Positions 25,437-36,918 of a stretch of 64,000 nucleotides of DNA are shown one piece after another. Made by a program: the position numbers and the translations under genes. The notes under the pieces were generated by a model. It ran no database searches. It had not been told where the DNA came from and saw nothing but the letters and a program-made list of their open reading frames with translations. Positions within the stretch are counted from its first letter, which is position 1; each line of letters begins with the position of its first letter. Source of the DNA: Pseudomonas entomophila (GTDB lineage: Bacteria; Pseudomonadota; Gammaproteobacteria; Pseudomonadales; Pseudomonadaceae); assembly GCF_029478665.1 (NCBI RefSeq), contig NZ_JARPQB010000027.1:1-64000 (forward strand). Reading direction: 5' to 3'.

Positions 25437-27413
25437 TCAGCCGGCCCGGGCGATGCCGTGCTTGCGCAGTTTTCGATAGAGGGTGTTGCGGCTGATGCCC
25501 AGGTGCTCGGCGACATGGGTCAGGTGCCAGCGGTTTGCCTCCAGTACCGCAAGCAATGCATCGCGCTCGGCGTGTAGGAGCGGCCTTGTGCCGCGAATGG
25601 GCTGCAAAGCAGCCCCGACTGGATCAGCAGCGCTGGTGGAATCCTGGGGCCGCGCTGCGGCCCTTTCGCGGCGCAAGGCCGCTCCTACAGAGGGCACGCC
25701 ATTTTGGACGATTGCGGGGAGATCCAAAAAATCGATATGCGGGCCTTCGCACAACGCGACCAAGGTCCGCAGCACATTGCGCATCTGCCGCACGTTACCC
25801 GGCCAGGTGAAGTCCAGCAGCGCCTGGCGGGCGATGGGCTCGAGGCCGATCGCCTGGCCCTCGGCCTCCTGCGCCAGCAGGAAGTCGAGCAACTGCCCCT
25901 TGTCGCTGCGCTCACGCAGCGCCGGCAACGCCACCTCCAGGCCATTGAGGCGGTAATAGAGGTCCTCACGGAAACCGCCCTGCTCCACCCGCTCCAGCAG
26001 GTCACGGTGGGTGGCACTGATGATCCGCACATCCACCGCCTGTGGCTCGCCGCCGATCGGTACCACCTGGCGCTCTTCAAGCACCCGCAGCAGGCGGGTC
26101 TGCAAGGCCAGCGGCATGTCGCCGATCTCATCGAGCAACAGGGTGCCGCCGTCGGCCTGCAGCAGCTTGCCGCGCATGCCCTCCTTGCGCGCACCCGTGA
26201 AACTGCCACCTCGATAACCAAACAGCTCGCTCTCGATCAGGCTTTCCGGAATCGAGGCGCAGTTGATCGCCACGAACGGCTTGTGCCGACGGGCACTTGC
26301 CTGGTGCACAGCCTGGGCGAAGGCCTCCTTGCCGCACCCGGTCTCGCCGCGCAGCAGCAGGGGTACGTCGCGCTCGAAGACGCGCACGGCACGGCGAAAA
26401 TCGTTCTGCAGGGCCGGGTCGAGCAGGCAGATGCCGGGCTCGCTGGCCTGGGCCGACGCCACCGGCACCGACCAGGCCGGCGTGCGCGCCTGGCCACGCA
26501 GGCTGGCGAACACCTGCCGGCCATCACGGGTATGCAGCGGCCAGACGGTGCTGCCTTGCGGCGTGGCGCGGCTGAACAGCTCGTCATGACGGCAGGCAAA
26601 GAAGGTTTCCACCGATTTGCCCAGCACGCCGCCACGGATGCTGCCCAACAGGTTCAGCGCGCTCTGGTTGGCCGCGCAGATCTGTCCGTCGCCATCGAAC
26701 GCAAGCAGGCCTTCGCTGAACAGCCCGACCGACTCGGCCTGCAGGTGGAAGCGCAGCAACCATTGCTGTTCGAAGTGGCGCAGGAAATAGCAGCTCTCGA
26801 TCATCTTCGCCGAGAGGTTGACCAGGGCCATGGTGTGGAACTGGCTCTGCCGTGACACGTCCGGCCGCGCCGACGAGACGTCGAGCACCGCCAGCAATTC
26901 ACCGTGGGGGTCGAACACCGGGCTGGCCGAACAGGTCAGGCCCGTGTGCCGGCCGCGAAAGTGTTCGTCCTGGTGGATGGTCAGGGCCTGGCGCTCGACC
27001 AGGCAGGTGCCGATGCCGTTGGTGCCCTCGCGGGCCTCGCTCCAGTCGGCGCCCAGCCACAGCCCGGCGCGCTCGAAGATGCGCCGCTCGCTGGGCGTGG
27101 TGACGCAGTTGAGGATGACGCCACGGGCGTCGGTGAGCAGCACGGCATGGCCGGCGCCGGACAGTTGCTGGTGCAGGCTGTTCATCTCGTTGTCGGCGAT
27201 CTGCAGCACCTGCTGCAGGCGCTCGCGGCTCTCCAGCAGGCGGCCGTGTTCAAGCACGACGGGCGCCTGGGCGCGTGCGGGGTCGAGGTGGTAATCCTCC
27301 AGGCAGCGCAGCCAGGAACGGGCGATGGACGGGTCGCTGCCCGGCCCGCTGGCCTGCCCGCGGGCAATGGTGAGCACCTGCTGGGCATGGCGGCTGAACG
27401 AGTTGCTCTGCAT
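25437..27413 (-). CDS. eatR: Sigma-54-dependent activator of ethanolamine catabolism (AcoR/EatR-like)
   Basis: 658 residues. N-terminal GAF-type sensory domain (about 60-215), PAS-like stretch (about 235-300), AAA+ domain with Walker A GETGCGKE (Lys362), GSFTGAR (a GAFTGA variant that contacts sigma-54, near 403) and Walker [11 protein letters not shown]-terminal Fis-type HTH ([20 protein letters not shown]) follows. It is divergent from acetaldehyde dehydrogenase, permease and eutBC, as is eatR in P. aeruginosa. Odd: residues about 575-613, between the AAA+ and HTH, are encoded by a complete REP doublet read in frame. Confidence 0.85.
   Translation of the reverse strand: MQSNSFSRHAQQVLTIARGQASGPGSDPSIARSWLRCLEDYHLDPARAQAPVVLEHGRLLESRERLQQVLQIADNEMNSLHQQLSGAGHAVLLTDARGVILNCVTTPSERRIFERAGLWLGADWSEAREGTNGIGTCLVERQALTIHQDEHFRGRHTGLTCSASPVFDPHGELLAVLDVSSARPDVSRQSQFHTMALVNLSAKMIESCYFLRHFEQQWLLRFHLQAESVGLFSEGLLAFDGDGQICAANQSALNLLGSIRGGVLGKSVETFFACRHDELFSRATPQGSTVWPLHTRDGRQVFASLRGQARTPAWSVPVASAQASEPGICLLDPALQNDFRRAVRVFERDVPLLLRGETGCGKEAFAQAVHQASARRHKPFVAINCASIPESLIESELFGYRGGSFTGARKEGMRGKLLQADGGTLLLDEIGDMPLALQTRLLRVLEERQVVPIGGEPQAVDVRIISATHRDLLERVEQGGFREDLYYRLNGLEVALPALRERSDKGQLLDFLLAQEAEGQAIGLEPIARQALLDFTWPGNVRQMRNVLRTLVALCEGPHIDFLDLPAIVQNGVPSVGAALRRERAAARPQDSTSAADPVGAALQPIRGTRPLLHAERDALLAVLEANRWHLTHVAEHLGISRNTLYRKLRKHGIARAG
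25573..25690. repeat. REP doublet inside the eatR-like coding sequence
   Basis: Inverted GTGTAGGAGCGGCCTTGTG and its reverse complement, with the usual GGGCTGCAAAGCAGCCC and GGGGCCGCGCTGCGGCCC stems between them. The whole element is open in the eatR frame and encodes an Ala/Arg-rich linker (starting [11 protein letters not shown]). Confidence 0.85.
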
Positions 27414-27616
27414 GTGTTGTTGTTCTCCGCAGATCGGTCGTCCCGCCAGCATCCTCCAGGCGCGAACGCATTGCAATGCCGCGCTGACCACCAGGTCATG
27501 AGCGCCCCGGAAACGGCACAAAGTGTCACCCGCCCCGTGCCAGGCCTGGCACAAGGCATCGCCATCCAGCCCCGAACACTGACCCAAGTCACTGATTTGC
27601 AAAGGCTCCACGGCAC
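27414..27616. promoter_or_regulatory. Activator-binding region between eatR and exaC, with a 16-bp palindrome
   Basis: Intergenic upstream activating region. A perfect inverted repeat GTGCCAGGCCTGGCAC lies at 27537-27552, about 65-80 bp upstream of the sigma-54 promoter; a weaker GGCACAAAGTGTC lies at 27515-27527. These are the best candidates for EatR-type binding sites. eatR's own promoter should also be here but was not pinned down. Confidence 0.5.
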
Positions 27617-27632
27617 TGGCCCAACCTTTGCT
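27617..27632 (+). promoter_or_regulatory. Sigma-54 promoter of the ethanolamine operon
   Basis: TGGCCCAACCTTTGCT matches the -24/-12 consensus (TGGCACG-N4-TTGCW) with the exact GG-N10-GC spacing. It lies 48 nt before exaC and faces it. This agrees with the divergent sigma-54 activator. Confidence 0.8.
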
Positions 27633-27680
27633 CTACGCTTGGTAACTCCGCAAACAATCACAACGACCAGGAGACACACC

Positions 27681-29201
<1,521 letters not shown>

Positions 29202-29204
29202 ACA

Positions 29205-29319
29205 GGCCCCAGGGGCTGCTGCGCAGCCCTTTCGCGGCACAAGGCCGCTCCTACAGAAGCAACGCGATACCGTGTAGGAGCGGCCTTGTGCCGCGAAAGG
29301 GCCGCAAAGCGGCCCCAAA
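29205..29319. repeat. REP pair (GTAGGAGCGGC type) within the ethanolamine operon
   Basis: Two inverted REP halves, GCCGCTCCTACAG and GTGTAGGAGCGGC, with GGGCTGCGCAGCCC-type and GGGCCGCAAAGCGGCCC stems outside. Placed between exaC and the permease, so it could change the ratio of the two products through RNA stability. Confidence 0.85.
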
Positions 29320-29402
29320 GGCTCTGGCTCGCTTCCTGCAGTAAAAATCACCAAGGGCCGGCAGTCCCTCCGGCAACCTAAGAAAAACAACAGGTGAACC
29401 CT

Positions 29403-30851
29403 ATGCCAAGCGATCACTCCGCCGGCGCGCCGGCGAGCTCTTCCGTCGACTTCGAAAAAGTCGGCTCGGACTATTTCCAGCAACGTGAACTGAAGAAAGG
29501 CGCCGCCGGCTGGGTCCTGCTGGTGGGCCTGGGCGTGGCCTACGTGATCTCCGGCGACTACGCCGGCTGGAACTTCGGCCTGGCCCAGGGCGGCTGGGGC
29601 GGCATGTTCCTCGCCACCCTGCTGATGGCCACCATGTACCTGTGCATGTGCTTCTCCCTGGCGGAGCTGTCGTCGATGATCCCCACCGCCGGCGGTGGCT
29701 ACGGCTTCGCCCGCAGCGCCTTCGGCCCCTGGGGCGGCTTCCTCACCGGCACGGCGATCCTCATCGAGTACGCCATCGCCCCCGCGGCCATCGCCGTGTT
29801 CATCGGCGCCTACTGCCAGTCGCTGTTCGGCATCGGCGGCTGGATGATCTACCTGGCGTTCTACATCGTGTTCATCGGCATCCACATCTTCGGGGTGGGC
29901 GAGGCGCTGAAACTGATGTTCATCATCACCGCCATCGCCGCCATCGCCCTGGCGGTGTTCCTGATCGGCATGGTGCCCCATTTCGATGCAGCCAACCTGT
30001 TCGACATTGCCAAGACCGACGCCGTGGGTGCAAGCAGCTTCCTGCCGTTCGGCTATGTCGGCGTGTGGGCGGCGATCCCCTACGCGATCTGGTTCTTCCT
30101 CGCCGTCGAGGGCGTGCCACTGGCCGCCGAAGAAACCAAGAACCCCAAGCGCGACCTGCCCCGCGGCCTGATCGGCGCGATGCTGGTGCTGCTCGCCTTC
30201 GCCCTGCTGATCCTGGTGGTCGGCCCTGGCGGCGCCGGCGCCGACGCACTCAAGGCCTCGGGCAACCCGCTGGTCGAGGCGCTGGCCAAAGCCTACGGCG
30301 GCTCCACCTGGATGGGGGGCTTCGTCAACCTGGTCGGCCTGGCCGGCCTGATCGCCAGCTTCTTCTCGATCATCTACGCCTATTCGCGGCAGATCTTCGC
30401 CCTTTCCCGTGCCGGCTACCTGCCGCGCAAGCTGTCGGAAACCAACAAGAGCAAGGCGCCGGTGCTGGCCCTGGTGATCCCGGGGATCATCGGTTTCGCC
30501 CTGTCGCTGACCGGCCAGGGCGACCTGCTGATCCTGGTGGCGGTGTTCGGCGCCACGCTGTCCTATGTGCTGATGATGGCCGCGCACATCACCCTGCGCA
30601 TCCGCCGGCCGAAAATGGAGCGCCCCTACCGCACCCCAGGTGGCATCTTCACCTCGGGCGTGGCCCTGGTGCTGGCCTGCATCGCCGTGGTCGCCGGCTT
30701 CCTGGTCGATCCGCGGGTGGTGATCGGCGCCGCCTTGATCTATGCCGTATTGATTGCCTACTTTGCTTTCTATAGCCGCCACCACCTGGTGGCCGGCACG
30801 CCCGAAGAGGAATTCGCCGCGATCCAGCAGGCCGAAGAGGCCCTGCACTGA
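29403..30851 (+). CDS. eat: Ethanolamine permease
   Basis: 482 residues, APC superfamily amino-acid/amine transporter with about 12 hydrophobic segments. N-terminal motif VGLGVAYVISGDYAGWNFGL is characteristic of ethanolamine permeases. Central AAEETKNPKRDLPRG matches the APC signature. Start at ATG 29403 with AGGTGA upstream. Lies between exaC and eutBC, which fixes the substrate with good confidence. P. aeruginosa counterparts are called eatP. Confidence 0.9.
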   Translation: MPSDHSAGAPASSSVDFEKVGSDYFQQRELKKGAAGWVLLVGLGVAYVISGDYAGWNFGLAQGGWGGMFLATLLMATMYLCMCFSLAELSSMIPTAGGGYGFARSAFGPWGGFLTGTAILIEYAIAPAAIAVFIGAYCQSLFGIGGWMIYLAFYIVFIGIHIFGVGEALKLMFIITAIAAIALAVFLIGMVPHFDAANLFDIAKTDAVGASSFLPFGYVGVWAAIPYAIWFFLAVEGVPLAAEETKNPKRDLPRGLIGAMLVLLAFALLILVVGPGGAGADALKASGNPLVEALAKAYGGSTWMGGFVNLVGLAGLIASFFSIIYAYSRQIFALSRAGYLPRKLSETNKSKAPVLALVIPGIIGFALSLTGQGDLLILVAVFGATLSYVLMMAAHITLRIRRPKMERPYRTPGGIFTSGVALVLACIAVVAGFLVDPRVVIGAALIYAVLIAYFAFYSRHHLVAGTPEEEFAAIQQAEEALH

Positions 30852-30900
30852 GCGCCGACCCACGCCGCAGGCCAGCCCTGCGGCGCCCTGGAGATTCTGT

Positions 30901-32295
30901 ATGGCACGTTTCGTTCACACGGTAGGTCAGCAGATCTACCGTTTCGACAGCCTCAAAGAGGTGATGGCCAAGGCCAGCCCGGCGCGCTCGGGCGACTACC
31001 TGGCGGGCGTCGCCGCCAGCAACGATGGCGAGCGGGTCGCGGCGCAGATGGCCCTGGCCGACATCCCGCTCACGCACTTCCTCAACGAAGCGCTGATCCC
31101 CTACGAGCAGGACGAAGTCACCCGGCTGATCATCGACACCCACGACAAGCAGGCCTTCGCCCCGGTCAGCCACCTGACCGTCGGCGGCCTGCGCGACTGG
31201 CTGCTGGGCGAGCAGGCCGACGAACACAGCCTGCGCGCCCTGGCGCCGGGCCTGACGCCGGAAATGGCGGCGGCGGTATCGAAGATCATGCGCGTGCAGG
31301 ACTTGGTGCTGGTGGCGCAGAAGATCCGCGTGGTCACGAAGTTCCGCGGCACCATGGGCCTGCGCGGCCGCCTGTCGACCCGCCTGCAGCCCAACCACCC
31401 CACCGACGAACCGGCCGGCATTGCCGCCAGCATTCTCGATGGCCTGCTCTACGGCAACGGCGACGCCATGATCGGCATCAACCCGGCCACCGACAGCATC
31501 GCCTCGATCTGCGCGCTGCTGGAGATGCTCGACGCCATCATCCAGCGCTACGACATTCCCACCCAGGCCTGCGTGCTCACCCACGTCACCACCTCGATCG
31601 AGGCGATCAACCGCGGCGTGCCGCTGGACCTGGTGTTCCAGTCCATCGCCGGCACCGAGGCCGCCAACGCCAGCTTCGGCATCAACCTCAACGTGCTGCG
31701 GGAAGGCTACGAGGCCGGCCTGTCGCTCAAGCGCGGCACGGTCGGGCAGAACCTGATGTACTTCGAGACCGGCCAGGGCAGCGCCCTGTCGGCCAACGCC
31801 CACCACGGCGTCGACCAGCAAACCTGCGAAACCCGCGCCTACGCCGTGGCCCGCCACTTCAAGCCGTTCCTGGTCAACACCGTGGTCGGCTTCATTGGCC
31901 CGGAATACCTGTACAACGGCAAGCAGATCATCCGCGCCGGCCTCGAGGACCACTTCTGCGGCAAGCTGCTGGGCGTGCCGATGGGCTGCGACATCTGCTA
32001 CACCAACCACGCCGAAGCCGACCAGGACGACATGGACACCCTGCTGACCCTGCTGGGCGTGGCCGGGATCAACTTCATCATGGGCATCCCCGGCTCCGAC
32101 GACATCATGCTCAACTACCAGACCACTTCGTTCCACGACGCGCTCTACGCCCGCCAGACCCTGGGCCTGAAGCCCGGGCCGGAATTCGAGGCCTGGCTCG
32201 AGCGCACCGGCATCTTCACCCAGGCCGATGGCCGCGTGCGCTTCGGCGACAACCTGCCACCGGCCTTCCGCCACGCACTGACGCACCTGGCCTAG
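30901..32295 (+). CDS. eutB: Ethanolamine ammonia-lyase large subunit EutB
   Basis: 464 residues, the usual EutB length. Contains the TIM-barrel substrate-binding parts [31 protein letters not shown] and [19 protein letters not shown]. With EutC and adenosylcobalamin it splits ethanolamine into acetaldehyde and ammonia. No microcompartment shell genes are present, as usual for pseudomonads. 8 nt before eutC. Confidence 0.95.
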   Translation: MARFVHTVGQQIYRFDSLKEVMAKASPARSGDYLAGVAASNDGERVAAQMALADIPLTHFLNEALIPYEQDEVTRLIIDTHDKQAFAPVSHLTVGGLRDWLLGEQADEHSLRALAPGLTPEMAAAVSKIMRVQDLVLVAQKIRVVTKFRGTMGLRGRLSTRLQPNHPTDEPAGIAASILDGLLYGNGDAMIGINPATDSIASICALLEMLDAIIQRYDIPTQACVLTHVTTSIEAINRGVPLDLVFQSIAGTEAANASFGINLNVLREGYEAGLSLKRGTVGQNLMYFETGQGSALSANAHHGVDQQTCETRAYAVARHFKPFLVNTVVGFIGPEYLYNGKQIIRAGLEDHFCGKLLGVPMGCDICYTNHAEADQDDMDTLLTLLGVAGINFIMGIPGSDDIMLNYQTTSFHDALYARQTLGLKPGPEFEAWLERTGIFTQADGRVRFGDNLPPAFRHALTHLA

Positions 32296-32303
32296 AGGTG
32301 ACC

Positions 32304-33122
32304 ATGGATCGACATACCCCCACCCCGGACAACCCCTGGCTGGCGCTGCGCAACCTCACCCCCGCGCGCATCGCCCTGGGGCGCACCGGCATCAGCCTGC
32401 CCACCGGCGCCCAGCTGGACTTCCAGTACGCCCACGCCCAGGCCCGCGACGCCGTGCACCTGCCCTTCGACCACGCCGGCCTGCGCCAGCAGCTCAGCGA
32501 GCGCGGCCGCGACAGCCTGCTGCTGCACAGCGCCGCCAGCGACCGCCACCAGTACCTGCAACGCCCCGACCTGGGCCGGCGCCTGCACGAGGACTCCGCC
32601 CAGCGCCTGCGCGAACATGCCCAGGCCAACCCGGGCGGGGTGGACCTGGCCATCGTCGTCGCCGACGGGCTCTCCGCCCTGGCCGTGCACCGCCACACGC
32701 TGCCCTTCCTGAACCGCTTCGAGGAACAGGCCGCCGCCGACGGCTGGAGCAGCGCCCCGGTGGTGCTGGTGGAGCAGGGCCGCGTGGCGGTGGCCGACGA
32801 AGTGGGCGAACTGCTGGGCGCGCGCATGACCGTGATGCTGATCGGCGAACGCCCGGGCCTGAGCTCCCCCGACAGCCTCGGGCTGTACTTCACCTACGCG
32901 CCCAAGGTCGGCCTCACCGACGCCTACCGCAACTGCATCTCCAACGTGCGCCTGGAAGGCCTGAGCTATGGCATGGCCGCCCATCGCCTGCTGTACTTGA
33001 TGCGGGAAGCCTGTCGGCGCCAGCTTTCGGGGGTGAACCTCAAGGACGAAGCAGAGGTCCATAGCATCGACAGCGATAACGCAGGCACCAAAAGCGGAAA
33101 TTTCCTACTCAGAGAAGGGTAA
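32304..33122 (+). CDS. eutC: Ethanolamine ammonia-lyase small subunit EutC
   Basis: 272 residues from ATG 32304 with GAGG 5 nt upstream; a GTG two codons earlier is less likely. Motifs: [27 protein letters not shown] and the C-terminal [12 protein letters not shown], which help bind the B12 cofactor. The last roughly 30 residues are more polar and less family-like. End of the operon. Confidence 0.94.
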   Translation: MDRHTPTPDNPWLALRNLTPARIALGRTGISLPTGAQLDFQYAHAQARDAVHLPFDHAGLRQQLSERGRDSLLLHSAASDRHQYLQRPDLGRRLHEDSAQRLREHAQANPGGVDLAIVVADGLSALAVHRHTLPFLNRFEEQAAADGWSSAPVVLVEQGRVAVADEVGELLGARMTVMLIGERPGLSSPDSLGLYFTYAPKVGLTDAYRNCISNVRLEGLSYGMAAHRLLYLMREACRRQLSGVNLKDEAEVHSIDSDNAGTKSGNFLLREG

Positions 33123-33230
33123 GAAACTTGTCATGGAAGGCGGATTGCGCTTCTACCCTGCATTAGGCAGCATGCGATCTGACGCAGCTGGCAATCCGCC
33201 GTACCCCCACATGGACTCAGAGGCCCGCAC

Positions 33231-33689
33231 ATGCGCATCATCAAGGCAACCCTCGAGCACCTCGACCTGCTCACTCCGCTGTTCGTGAAGTACCGTGAGT
33301 TCTATGGGCAATTGCCTTACCCGGACAGCTCGCGCAAGTTCCTGCAAAAACGCCTCATGCGCAGCGAATCGATCATCTACCTGGCCCTGCCGGATGACGC
33401 CGACGACCGTCTGCTGGGTTTTTGCCAGCTCTATCCGAGCTACTCGTCGCTATCACTCAAGCGCGTGTGGATCCTCAACGACATCTACGTGGCCGAAGAC
33501 TCGCGGCGCATGCTGGTGGCCGACCACCTGATGCGCGAAGCCAAGAAGATGGCCAAGGAAACCAACGCCGTGCGCATGCGCGTGGCCACCAGCAGCGACA
33601 ACGAGGTGGCGAGGAAGACCTACGAATCCATGGGCTTTCGCAAGGACACCGAGTTCGACAACTACATCCTGCCGATCAGCCAGGACTGA
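33231..33689 (+). CDS. GNAT family N-acetyltransferase
   Basis: 152 residues, one GNAT domain. The acetyl-CoA region is IYVAEDSRRMLVADHLM, followed by VRMRVATSSDNEVARKTYESMGF (shown here to 23 residues only in part), the usual GNAT C-terminal helix. The pyrophosphate loop is less Gly-rich than normal. It stands alone 108 nt after eutC. Substrate unknown. Confidence 0.78.
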   Translation: MRIIKATLEHLDLLTPLFVKYREFYGQLPYPDSSRKFLQKRLMRSESIIYLALPDDADDRLLGFCQLYPSYSSLSLKRVWILNDIYVAEDSRRMLVADHLMREAKKMAKETNAVRMRVATSSDNEVARKTYESMGFRKDTEFDNYILPISQD

Positions 33690-33708
33690 AACCCTGCCTC
33701 ACCTCGGC

Positions 33709-33784
33709 CCTGTAGGAGCGGCTTCAGCCGCAATCGCCCGCCAAGACCGCGTTGCCTGCATCGCGGCTGAAGCCGCTCCTACAC
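33709..33784. repeat. REP pair (GTAGGAGCGGC type)
   Basis: CTGTAGGAGCGGCTTCAGCCG and its inverse at 33763-33783, 75 bp overall. Between the GNAT gene and dedA. Confidence 0.85.
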
Positions 33785-33949
33785 GGTAACCCCCCGCTAC
33801 AAACTCTCCGGGCATAACCGCGACTTCGCCGTATAATCCCCTGTCTGTCATGTGTGAAAAGTTACCTTCCGCAGGTAAATCCTCCACGCCCAGAACGCTC
33901 TCCGTCATCGCGCGCCCGTAGAAGCGGGTCAAGAACACAGGTGCTGTAC

Positions 33950-34597
33950 ATGGACTTCAACCCGCTGGACCTCATCCTGCATCTCGATGCCTACCTCGAC
34001 CTGCTGGTCACCAACTACGGTCCATGGATCTACGCCATCCTCTTCACCGTGATCTTCTGCGAAACCGGCCTGGTGGTGATGCCCTTCCTGCCGGGCGACT
34101 CGCTGCTGTTCATCGCCGGCGCCGTGGCCGCGGGCGGCGGCATGGACCCAGTGCTGCTGGCCGGCCTGCTGATGGCGGCAGCCATACTGGGCGACAGCAC
34201 CAACTACGTGATCGGGCGCACCGCGGGCGAACGCCTGTTCCGCAACCCCAGGTCGAAGATCTTCCGCCAGGACTACCTGCAACGTACCCACGAATTCTAT
34301 GCACGCCATGGCGGCAAGACCGTCACCCTGGCGCGCTTCCTGCCGATCCTGCGCACCTTCGCGCCGTTCGTCGCCGGCATCGCCCACATGCACTACCCGC
34401 GCTTCCTGGCCTTCAGCGTGGCCGGCTCGTTGCTGTGGGTCGGTGGCCTAGTCACGTTGGGCTACTTCTTCGGCAACGTGCCATTCATCAAGCAGCACCT
34501 GTCGCTGATGGTGGTCGGCATCATCGTCCTGTCGCTGGTGCCGATGATCCTCGGCCTGCTGCGCGGCCGCTTCAGCCGCGCGGCCAAGGCCCACTGA
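33950..34597 (+). CDS. dedA: DedA family inner-membrane protein
   Basis: 215 residues, four to five membrane helices. Conserved DedA motifs: ETGLVVMPFLPGDSLLFIAG and GRTAGERLF, then RFLPILRTFAPFVAGIAHM with the functional Arg residues. DedA/DTT proteins act as lipid-carrier (undecaprenyl phosphate or phospholipid) flippases and affect membrane potential. An in-frame GTG at 33941 is possible; ATG 33950 fits the family better. mtfA follows after 7 nt. Confidence 0.9.
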   Translation: MDFNPLDLILHLDAYLDLLVTNYGPWIYAILFTVIFCETGLVVMPFLPGDSLLFIAGAVAAGGGMDPVLLAGLLMAAAILGDSTNYVIGRTAGERLFRNPRSKIFRQDYLQRTHEFYARHGGKTVTLARFLPILRTFAPFVAGIAHMHYPRFLAFSVAGSLLWVGGLVTLGYFFGNVPFIKQHLSLMVVGIIVLSLVPMILGLLRGRFSRAAKAH

Positions 34598-34604
34598 CCG
34601 CGGC

Positions 34605-35420
34605 ATGTGGTCGTTCAGCGCCTGGCGGCGGCGCCGCACCCTGGCCCGCTACCCGGTCGACGATCAGCTATGGCAGGTGATCCGCGATCGCCTGCCCCTG
34701 CTCGATGGCATCAGCGACGAGGAAGACCGCTGGCTGCGTGAGGCCTGCGTGCTGTTCCTGCACGACAAGCACCTGACCACCCTGCCCGGCGTCGAACTGG
34801 ACGACGAGCAGCGCCTGTTCCTCGCCGCCCAGGCTCAATTGCCGCTGCTGCACCTGGGCGAGCTGAACTGGTACCAGGGCTTCCACGAGATCATCCTCTA
34901 CCCCGACGACTTTCTCAGCCCCCAGCGCCATCGCGACGCCAGTGGCGTGGAACACGTGTGGGACGCCGAGCACAGCGGCGAAGCCTGGCAACAGGGGCCG
35001 GTGATCCTGGCCTGGCCCGGGGTACTGGCCAGCGGAGGCTGGGAAGCCTACAACCTGGTCATCCACGAACTGGCGCACAAGCTCGACATGCTCAACGGCG
35101 ACGCCAATGGCCTGCCACCGCTGCACAACGGCATGCGCGTGGAAGACTGGGCCCTGGCCATGCAGCAGGCCTACGACGGCATGAACCGCCAGCTCGACCA
35201 GAACCCTGACACGCAGACCGCCATCGACCCCTACGCCGCGGAAAACCCGGCAGAGTTCTTCGCCGTCACCAGCGAGTACTTCTTCAGCGCCCCCGACCTG
35301 CTGCACCAGGCCTTTCCGGCGGTCTACCAGCAGTTGGCGCTGTTCTACCGCCAGGACCCACTGACGCGCCTGGCCCGGCTGCAGGCCGAACACCCGGATT
35401 ACCGTGAGCACCACGCCTGA
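34605..35420 (+). CDS. mtfA: MtfA-like zinc-dependent peptidase
   Basis: 271 residues. Zinc motif HELAHKLD (HExxH) near residue 150 and the distal Glu region ENPAEFFAVTSEYFF. E. coli MtfA is a cytosolic aminopeptidase that binds the Mlc repressor. Pseudomonads lack the E. coli PtsG/Mlc arrangement, so its partner here is unclear. Immediately follows dedA. Confidence 0.88.
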   Translation: MWSFSAWRRRRTLARYPVDDQLWQVIRDRLPLLDGISDEEDRWLREACVLFLHDKHLTTLPGVELDDEQRLFLAAQAQLPLLHLGELNWYQGFHEIILYPDDFLSPQRHRDASGVEHVWDAEHSGEAWQQGPVILAWPGVLASGGWEAYNLVIHELAHKLDMLNGDANGLPPLHNGMRVEDWALAMQQAYDGMNRQLDQNPDTQTAIDPYAAENPAEFFAVTSEYFFSAPDLLHQAFPAVYQQLALFYRQDPLTRLARLQAEHPDYREHHA

Positions 35421-35468
35421 TCGCCCCTCACATCTGGCCGGGCGTGGCACCCACTGTGGGAATGTGCC

Positions 35469-35474
35469 TATAAT
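35469..35474 (+). promoter_or_regulatory. Sigma-70 -10 element of ppa
   Basis: Perfect TATAAT 40 nt before the ppa start, with an extended-type GTGCC before it. No good -35 is seen. Confidence 0.6.
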
Positions 35475-35513
35475 CGCCGCCACTTTTTTGATCAAACACG
35501 GGGGCATTGCCCA

Positions 35514-36041
35514 ATGAGCTACAGCAAGATTCCAGCCGGCAAAGACCTGCCGAACGACATCTACGTCGCTATCGAGATCCCGGCCAACCACGCGCCGATC
35601 AAGTACGAAATCGACAAGGACAGCGACACCCTGTTCGTCGACCGTTTCATGGCCACCCCGATGTTCTACCCGGCCAACTACGGTTTCATCCCCAACACCC
35701 TGGCCGACGACGGTGATCCGCTGGACGTGCTGGTCGTCACCCCGTACCCAGTCGCCCCAGGCTCGGTGATCCGTGCCCGTCCGGTCGGCGTGCTGAACAT
35801 GACCGACGACGGCGGCGGCGACGCCAAAGTCATCGCCGTGCCTCACGACAAGCTGAGCCAGCTGTACGTCGACGTGAAGGAATACACCGACCTGCCGGCC
35901 CTGCTGATCCAGCAGATCGAGCACTTCTTCGCGAACTACAAGGATCTCGAGAAGGGCAAGTGGGTCAAGATCGAAGGCTGGCAAGGCGCCGACGCCGCCC
36001 GTGCCGCGATCACCAAGTCGGTTGCTGCCTACAAAGGCTGA
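35514..36041 (+). CDS. ppa: Inorganic pyrophosphatase, family I
   Basis: 175 residues, normal family I length. Metal-binding signature [11 protein letters not shown] near 65-75, with YGFIPNT and substrate-site KIEGWQGAD. Hydrolyses PPi to phosphate and pulls biosynthesis forward. Own promoter and terminator, so a single-gene transcript. Confidence 0.96.
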   Translation: MSYSKIPAGKDLPNDIYVAIEIPANHAPIKYEIDKDSDTLFVDRFMATPMFYPANYGFIPNTLADDGDPLDVLVVTPYPVAPGSVIRARPVGVLNMTDDGGGDAKVIAVPHDKLSQLYVDVKEYTDLPALLIQQIEHFFANYKDLEKGKWVKIEGWQGADAARAAITKSVAAYKG

Positions 36042-36050
36042 GGCTGACGG

Positions 36051-36080
36051 AAAAAGCCCTGCTTCGGCAGGGCTTTTTTG
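36051..36080 (+). terminator. Rho-independent terminator of ppa
   Basis: AAAAAGCCCTGC-TTCG-GCAGGGCTTTTTTG: a 7-8 bp stem with a stable TTCG loop and six T residues, 10 nt after the ppa stop. Confidence 0.92.
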
Positions 36081-36201
36081 TGTCTGCAAGAAATACCCTA
36101 CAAGGTCTTAGGCAATCTCCTGCAAATCGAGATTTACCCTACAGATCCCTTCGACATCAGGTTTATTTCCACATATTTATCAGGGCGATAGACTCGCCCC
36201 C

Positions 36202-36900
36202 ATGAACACTTCCGGCGACCGCCTCAAAGCTCTCCTGCAGGAGTGCGACCTGACCCCTTCGGACTTTGCCGCCCAACGCAAGGTCACCCCCCAGCACGTC
36301 AATAACTGGCTCAAGCGCGGCGTGCCCCAGGCGCGAATCGAGGAAATCGCCGGGTTGTTCTGCGTGCACCCCGGCTGGCTGCGTAGCGGCGAAGGTCCAA
36401 AACACCCGGGCCCGTTCACGCCACCCTGCCCGCCCAGGCTCCGCGAGGAACCACCCGCGCCATTGCTGGCGTTGGGCACGGAGCGTGTGCCACTGCCCCT
36501 GTATCGCCCCCACGAAAGTGGCCTGGCGGCCGTGCCGGGCCTTCATCAGCCAATCCCCAGGGAAGCGCTCGACTGCGTCCGCGTGGCCATGCAACACGCG
36601 TTCTGCATCGGCATGCCGGCAAGCAACATGGCCCCCTACCTGCCACAAGGCACTTTGCTGGCCGTCGACCGCAGCTTCACCCGTGTCGTCGAGGGCGAAT
36701 GCTATGCACTGCTGCACAATGGCAAGCTGCGCGTGCACCAGCTCACCCTTGGCCGCCACGGTACCCTGTGCCTACACAGCCATGACCGCCTCAACCACCC
36801 GACCGAGCGCTATACCGCGTACCAACGCCGGGCACAGCGCCTGGAGATCCTCGGCTGGGTATTCTGGTGGTCGTGCCTGCGCCCCGCCCGCCCAGGCTGA
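36202..36900 (+). CDS. XRE/S24-like transcriptional regulator with degenerate protease dyad
   Basis: 232 residues. N-terminal HTH (LTPSDFAAQRKVTPQHVNNW, about 17-36). After a Pro-rich linker, the C-terminal half has the layout of a LexA/CI peptidase_S24 domain. The expected catalytic Ser-Met is Asn-Met (PASNMAPYLPQGTLLAVD), and the Lys position is His (LRVHQL). Self-cleavage is therefore unlikely; the domain may serve for dimerisation or ligand binding. No phage genes nearby. Target unknown. Confidence 0.7.
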   Translation: MNTSGDRLKALLQECDLTPSDFAAQRKVTPQHVNNWLKRGVPQARIEEIAGLFCVHPGWLRSGEGPKHPGPFTPPCPPRLREEPPAPLLALGTERVPLPLYRPHESGLAAVPGLHQPIPREALDCVRVAMQHAFCIGMPASNMAPYLPQGTLLAVDRSFTRVVEGECYALLHNGKLRVHQLTLGRHGTLCLHSHDRLNHPTERYTAYQRRAQRLEILGWVFWWSCLRPARPG

Positions 36901-36918
36901 AACACTTCGCGCCATTTT

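Noticed and set aside
27537-27556. TGGCACAAGGCATCGCC as a second sigma-54 promoter before exaC
   Set aside because: The GG-N10-GC spacing is off by one; the element is better read as half of the 16-bp palindrome.
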